This document shows positions 6,520 through 8,345 of a stretch of DNA of 8,345 nt, one piece after another. Below the pieces are notes generated by a model. That model made no database searches, was not told the origin of the DNA, and saw only the letters and a list, made by a program, of their open reading frames with translations. Position 1 is the first letter of the stretch; the number at the start of each line of letters is the position of its first letter. The stretch lies in assembly GCA_027489415.1 (NCBI GenBank), contig JAIXZU010000021.1:1-8345 (forward strand), given 5' to 3'. Source of the DNA: Alphaproteobacteria bacterium. Lineage in GTDB: Bacteria; Pseudomonadota; Alphaproteobacteria; UBA2136; UBA6156. A program made the position numbers and the translations under genes.

Positions 6520-6579
6520 AAACAAAAAGACTCGCCAGTTACGCATCTTCAATTTGCATTGAATCTAGGCGTGGCGAGT
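6520..6579 (-). terminator. GNRA-capped terminator hairpin at the 3' end of the abi-associated RNA
   Basis: On the minus strand, ACTCGCCA (6579-6572) pairs perfectly with TGGCGAGT (6537-6530). A short inner CGC/GCG stem (6571-6569 with 6544-6542) follows. An apical stem TTCAAT/ATTGAA (6563-6558 with 6553-6548) is closed by a GCAA tetraloop of the GNRA type. CTTTTTGTTTT (6530-6520) follows directly. The tetraloop is GNRA only on the minus strand, which, with the T-run, fixes the orientation. It ends 20 bases before the abi ATG, so abi must be expressed by read-through. Confidence 0.8.
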
Positions 6580-6640
6580 TCTGTTAAAGAGTAAATGGCA
6601 TAGGTAGAAGTAAAGTTCCAGTCCTTAAGATATAAAAATT
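6520..6640 (-). ncRNA. candidate abi-associated structured RNA (possible antitoxin/regulatory RNA)
   Basis: Read on the minus strand, this segment upstream of the abi gene encodes no protein and is very AT-rich (16/60 G/C in 6601-6660). It ends in a compact multi-part hairpin and a T-run (6520-6579, listed separately). The order RNA, terminator, HEPN toxin on one strand resembles type III toxin-antitoxin loci. A conserved structured RNA class has also been described next to Abi_2/abiF genes. The 3' end near 6520 is well supported; the 5' end is a guess. AT-rich -10-like sequences (TATAAA, TACAAT, TATATC) lie between about 6625 and 6656, but no convincing -35 box was found. Two TTTACT stretches occur in the upstream part. 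Whether the RNA binds or neutralises the protein cannot be read from the sequence. Confidence 0.5.
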
Positions 6641-6647
6641 TGCATTG
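6551..6647 (-). repeat. 11-bp direct repeat in and upstream of the RNA hairpin
   Basis: CAATGCAAATT (minus strand) occurs exactly at 6561-6551, forming the apex of the hairpin, and again at 6647-6637, near the presumed promoter or RNA 5' end. The copies are 86 bases apart in the same orientation. They could be a regulator binding site, a repeated RNA unit or chance in AT-rich DNA. Confidence 0.5.
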
Positions 6648-6697
6648 TATTTTATACTAGGGCGCGAGTGCGACATTTATATCATTAGAATTCCCCC

Positions 6698-6725
6698 TTG
6701 CACCCACCCCAACCAGCCCCATAAT
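6698..6725 (+). promoter_or_regulatory. candidate promoter for the acidic-protein gene
   Basis: TTGCAC (6698-6703) and CATAAT (6720-6725; five of six bases of the -10 consensus) are separated by 16 bases. Transcription would start near 6732, giving a leader of about 45 bases before ATG 6778. It is the best match in the 250-base region between the abi gene and this one. Confidence 0.4.
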
Positions 6726-6767
6726 TAAAGCCTATCGTATTGCGTTTCCCGTAACAGCTCAGCAAAT

Positions 6768-6772
6768 GGAGG
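6768..6772 (+). promoter_or_regulatory. ribosome binding site deciding the start at 6778
   Basis: GGAGG lies 5 bases before ATG 6778 and overlaps another in-frame ATG at 6766 that has no purine-rich site of its own. This favours 6778 as the true start. Confidence 0.8.
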
Positions 6773-6777
6773 CAACC

Positions 6778-7368
6778 ATGCGAGCTTGCGATATCCGTAA
6801 AGACCGAGGCATCCGCCTTACTCTGAATGAGAAGTACCGCGGCACGGAAACCCGCGCCGCCCTCAACCGCCGCAAGCGGGAGAAAGCAGTCGGCTTTGAC
6901 TTCCGCCACATTCAGCGCACGGCCCCGCTCTCGGTACTCCTCGCCGAAATCGAGCCTGCCCCCATCTACACGTGGGCAGCCGAAGACATCTTCGGCATCA
7001 CCGGCCTGATCGACGACTCCGACAAGGACCACATCGACATGGAAGTGGATGACACCGACTGGGACGACGGGGACTACCACCCCCTCGACCATCACTTCTT
7101 CGTTGACGACGCCGACCTCGACTATCGCTCCGGCTACTACAGCCAGACCGGCGCCTACGTCATGCCGGAAGATGACTTCGAAGATGACTCGGATGAAGAA
7201 ATCGCTGATGACAAAACCGCCTACGAAGAGGCTCTGAGCCCCTTCCGCACGCAGGATGTCTTCTCGGACGGCGGCCACTACACGTTCATGAAAAACGTGT
7301 GCGGCTGCCAGAAAGCCGTCCTCGATCCCGACCGCGAGGTCAACGCGACGGCCTGGGCCCTCGCCTGA
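6778..7368 (+). CDS. unrecognised protein with basic N-terminus and long acidic centre
   Basis: I do not recognise this 196-residue protein. GGAGG 5 bases upstream sets the start at ATG 6778 rather than ATG 6766. Residues 7-47 are rich in arginine and lysine (RKDRGIRL, LNRRKREKAVGFDFRHIQR). Residues about 69-152 are dominated by aspartate and glutamate (DDSDKDHIDMEVDDTDWDDGDY, MPEDDFEDDSDEEIADD) with interspersed tyrosine, histidine and tryptophan. The C-terminal 40 residues include VCGC (174-177) and are less charged. There is no signal peptide or membrane segment. The acidic centre could bind metal ions or basic partners, or mimic nucleic acid; none of these can be shown. GC-rich codons match the core genes rather than the adjacent abi cassette, so it probably belongs to the host backbone. 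It has a candidate promoter and its own terminator (7371-7405), suggesting a monocistronic unit. Confidence 0.7.
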   Translation: MRACDIRKDRGIRLTLNEKYRGTETRAALNRRKREKAVGFDFRHIQRTAPLSVLLAEIEPAPIYTWAAEDIFGITGLIDDSDKDHIDMEVDDTDWDDGDYHPLDHHFFVDDADLDYRSGYYSQTGAYVMPEDDFEDDSDEEIADDKTAYEEALSPFRTQDVFSDGGHYTFMKNVCGCQKAVLDPDREVNATAWALA

Positions 7369-7370
7369 CC

Positions 7371-7405
7371 AAAAAACCGCGCCCCTCTCAGGTGGCGCGG
7401 TTTTT
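7371..7405. terminator. rho-independent terminator after the acidic-protein gene
   Basis: CCGCGCC (7377-7383) pairs with GGCGCGG (7394-7400), with an inner CCT/AGG pair around CTC and one bulged T, followed by TTTTT (7401-7405). The A-run 7371-7376 on the other side makes it usable in both directions. It is almost identical in sequence to the terminator at 8244-8274. Confidence 0.9.
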
Positions 7406-7407
7406 CA

Positions 7408-7466
7408 TATACTGTCAGTGGCCTGCCTCCAAAAAGCCACTGGAAAATCTCTGAAACTCCAGTATA
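7408..7466. promoter_or_regulatory. nested inverted repeats overlapping the Bax-inhibitor gene promoter
   Basis: The outer arms TATACTG (7408-7414) and CAGTATA (7460-7466) and the inner arms CAGTGGC (7416-7422) and GCCACTG (7436-7442) are both perfect. The right outer arm contains most of the candidate -10 box. The arrangement could be an operator pair, a cruciform, or an RNA fold if transcription starts upstream. Confidence 0.45.
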
Positions 7467-7468
7467 CT
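7441..7468 (+). promoter_or_regulatory. candidate promoter for the Bax-inhibitor-1 family gene
   Basis: TGGAAA (7441-7446; four of six of the -35 consensus) and TATACT (7463-7468; five of six of the -10) are 16 bases apart. Transcription would start around 7475. The leader then contains a short hairpin, CCGGT/ACCGG around CCCA (7476-7489). Confidence 0.45.
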
Positions 7469-7513
7469 AAAGCTACCGGTCCCAACCGGGCGCATCCCTC
7501 CCTCGTTTTCAAT

Positions 7514-7517
7514 GGAG
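7514..7517 (+). promoter_or_regulatory. ribosome binding site deciding the start at 7524
   Basis: GGAG lies 6 bases before ATG 7524 and overlaps an in-frame ATG at 7512 that has no site of its own, so 7524 is the likelier start. The same arrangement is seen before the gene at 6778. Confidence 0.65.
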
Positions 7518-7523
7518 CTCTCC

Positions 7524-8234
7524 ATGAACACCGCCTCCGCGCGCAGTACTGCCGCCACCGGCTACACCGAAACCGTCGGCGAATTCCTTACCAATGTCAT
7601 GAAGTACATGGCCCTCGGTCTGGTCGTCACCGCCCTCAGCAGCTACATCGCCCTGCAGTTCGTCCCGCAGGTGGACGGCGCACCGGCCATGAGCCCCTGG
7701 TTCTGGGCGTTCTTCGTCGCCCAGCTCGTCCTGGTCTTCGCCATCAGCTACTTCGGCCTCACCAGTCGCATCAACCCCTTGGTATCCTTGGCGATGTTCC
7801 TGGTCTATGCCGCGGTCACCGGCATCTGGCTGGCCCCTCTGGCTCTGGTCTACACCGGCTCCAGTCTGGTTGCCACCTTCGCCGTCACGGCAGCCACCTT
7901 CGGTGCCTCCGCGCTGTACGGCATGGTCACGAAGCGGGACCTCACCGGCTACGGCAACTTCTTCTTCATGGCCCTCGTCGGTCTGTTGGTCGCCATGGTC
8001 GTGAACATCTTCCTCGGCTCCACCCTGATCGACTACGCCCTGTCAGCCTTCGGCATCCTGCTCTTCATCGGCCTCACCGCCTATGACATGCAGAAGCTGG
8101 AAGCCATGTACAGAAGCCGTGAAGCCGCCACCTCCAACGGCCTCGCCGTCTACGGTGCGCTCACACTGTACCTGGACTTCATCAACCTGTTCCTGTTCTT
8201 CCTCCGCTTCATGGGCGTGAAGACCAGCGACTAA
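7524..8234 (+). CDS. Bax inhibitor-1 (YbhL/YccA-type, UPF0005) family membrane protein
   Basis: This 236-residue protein has seven hydrophobic segments at about 27-47, 58-79, 85-107, 112-134, 144-165, 168-186 and 207-229, as expected for the BI-1 family in the inner membrane. The diagnostic C-terminal blocks are present: LTAYDMQKLEAMY (184-196) and ALTLYLDFINLFLFFLRFMG (212-231). Asp188 and Asp218 correspond to conserved acidic residues of the family. Bacterial BI-1 proteins, such as the structurally studied BsYetJ, act as pH-sensitive calcium leak channels; the physiological role here is not known. The N-terminus (MNTASARSTAATGYTETVGEF) is polar and cytosolic. ATG 7524 is preferred over ATG 7512 because GGAG is correctly spaced before it. 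The gene has its own candidate promoter overlapped by inverted repeats and its own terminator at 8244-8274, so it appears monocistronic. Confidence 0.93.
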   Translation: MNTASARSTAATGYTETVGEFLTNVMKYMALGLVVTALSSYIALQFVPQVDGAPAMSPWFWAFFVAQLVLVFAISYFGLTSRINPLVSLAMFLVYAAVTGIWLAPLALVYTGSSLVATFAVTAATFGASALYGMVTKRDLTGYGNFFFMALVGLLVAMVVNIFLGSTLIDYALSAFGILLFIGLTAYDMQKLEAMYRSREAATSNGLAVYGALTLYLDFINLFLFFLRFMGVKTSD

Positions 8235-8243
8235 CCGCAATCC

Positions 8244-8274
8244 CCGCGCCGCCTCTCAGGTGGCGCGGTTTTTT
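8244..8274 (+). terminator. rho-independent terminator after the Bax-inhibitor gene
   Basis: CCGCGCC (8244-8250) pairs with GGCGCGG (8262-8268), continued inward by GCCT/AGGT (one G-T pair) around CTC, followed by TTTTTT (8269-8274). From 8252 to 8273 it is identical to 7384-7405 of the preceding terminator. Confidence 0.92.
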
Positions 8275-8283
8275 ATCCCTACA

Positions 8284-8315
8284 CACAAAAAAACGGGCCC
8301 CCTCAGGGGCCCGTT
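8284..8315 (-). terminator. minus-strand terminator for a convergent gene beyond the right edge
   Basis: AACGGGCCCC (8292-8301) pairs perfectly with GGGGCCCGTT (8306-8315) around CTCA. On the minus strand the hairpin is followed by an uninterrupted T-run (the complement of A 8287-8293); no T-run follows on the plus strand. It must serve a leftward gene that enters from the right. Confidence 0.8.
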
Positions 8316-8322
8316 GTCGTTC

Positions 8323-8345
8323 TCAGGGGGTTTGGCCGAATGGGG
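8323..8345 (-). CDS. possible C-terminal end of a convergent gene (partial)
   Basis: The only minus-strand stop codon between the leftward terminator and the window edge is TGA at 8325-8323. If a gene ends here, its last residues are PFGQTP. This is inferred from the terminator orientation and one stop codon; seven codons are too few to identify anything. Confidence 0.3.

Noticed and set aside
6520..6640. CRISPR-like array or type III antitoxin tandem repeats upstream of the abi gene
   Set aside because: Only two exact copies of an 11-base unit and two TTTACT stretches are present; there is no regular repeat-spacer pattern.
6645..6660. TATACT (6652-6657) as a plus-strand promoter -10 box
   Set aside because: No -35 match lies 15-19 bases upstream, and in a 27% G/C stretch such hexamers are expected by chance.
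5521..6732. Similar sequences ATTATAAGCC (5522-5531) and ATTAAAGCC (6724-6732) as possible direct repeats flanking the abi cassette
   Set aside because: The match is short, needs a gap, and the left copy is part of the lepA terminator stem. It is not convincing as an attachment site or target duplication.
6685..7278. 197-codon minus-strand frame opposite the acidic-protein gene
   Set aside because: It has no ribosome binding site. The plus-strand frame has GGAGG and flanking promoter and terminator signals. The Val/Gly-rich product is the expected complement of Asp/Glu-rich codons.

Overview
The window looks chromosomal and alphaproteobacterial, although no rRNA or other taxonomic marker is present to prove it. 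The evidence is the ComM start (MVAHVQTLALQGL...), a periplasmic double-SH3 protein of a kind common in Alphaproteobacteria, a LepA beginning MTRKPLSHIRNFSIIAHIDHGKST, and a Bax-inhibitor-1 homologue. Most genes are GC-rich with C/G-ending codons (40 of 60 bases are G/C in 4321-4380 by hand count). I cannot place it below class level.

Layout, left to right. The 3' end of hemE (1-170) is followed by a small single-pass membrane protein with a four-cysteine cluster (232-495). A 20-bp palindrome (512-531) forms a convergent terminator shared with a minus-strand pair: comM (1044-2582) and, 15 bases downstream of it, the SH3-domain protein gene (531-1028). Divergent from comM is a lipoprotein gene with a TM2-like motif and a SHOCT-like tail (2745-3191). 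A 71-residue basic-tailed protein with a strong ribosome binding site follows (3360-3575), ending in a clear rho-independent terminator. lepA/EF4 (3696-5522) then follows with a pyrimidine-rich heptamer repeat upstream and no Shine-Dalgarno.

The stretch 5549 to about 6690 is different. It is AT-rich (21/60 G/C in 6061-6120; 16/60 in 6601-6660) and reads on the minus strand. It holds an Abi_2/AbiF-type abortive-infection protein with a HEPN RNase motif (RNICAH). Directly upstream on the same strand is a structured RNA candidate ending in a GNRA-capped terminator hairpin (6520-6579). This RNA-terminator-toxin order resembles type III toxin-antitoxin loci and the RNAs described beside abiF genes. 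It is the most interesting part of the window, a probable phage-defence or RNA-regulated toxin cassette inserted between core genes.

The right part returns to GC-rich plus-strand genes. These are an unrecognised protein with a basic N-terminus and a long acidic centre (6778-7368) and a seven-helix Bax-inhibitor-1 family membrane protein (7524-8234). They are followed by nearly identical terminators. A nested inverted repeat overlaps the probable promoter of the second gene. A last hairpin (8284-8315) has its T-run on the minus strand and implies a convergent gene entering from the right edge.

Apart from the comM-SH3 pair and the RNA-abi cassette, most genes look like separate transcription units bounded by their own terminators. 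No tRNA, rRNA, CRISPR array or transposase was seen.
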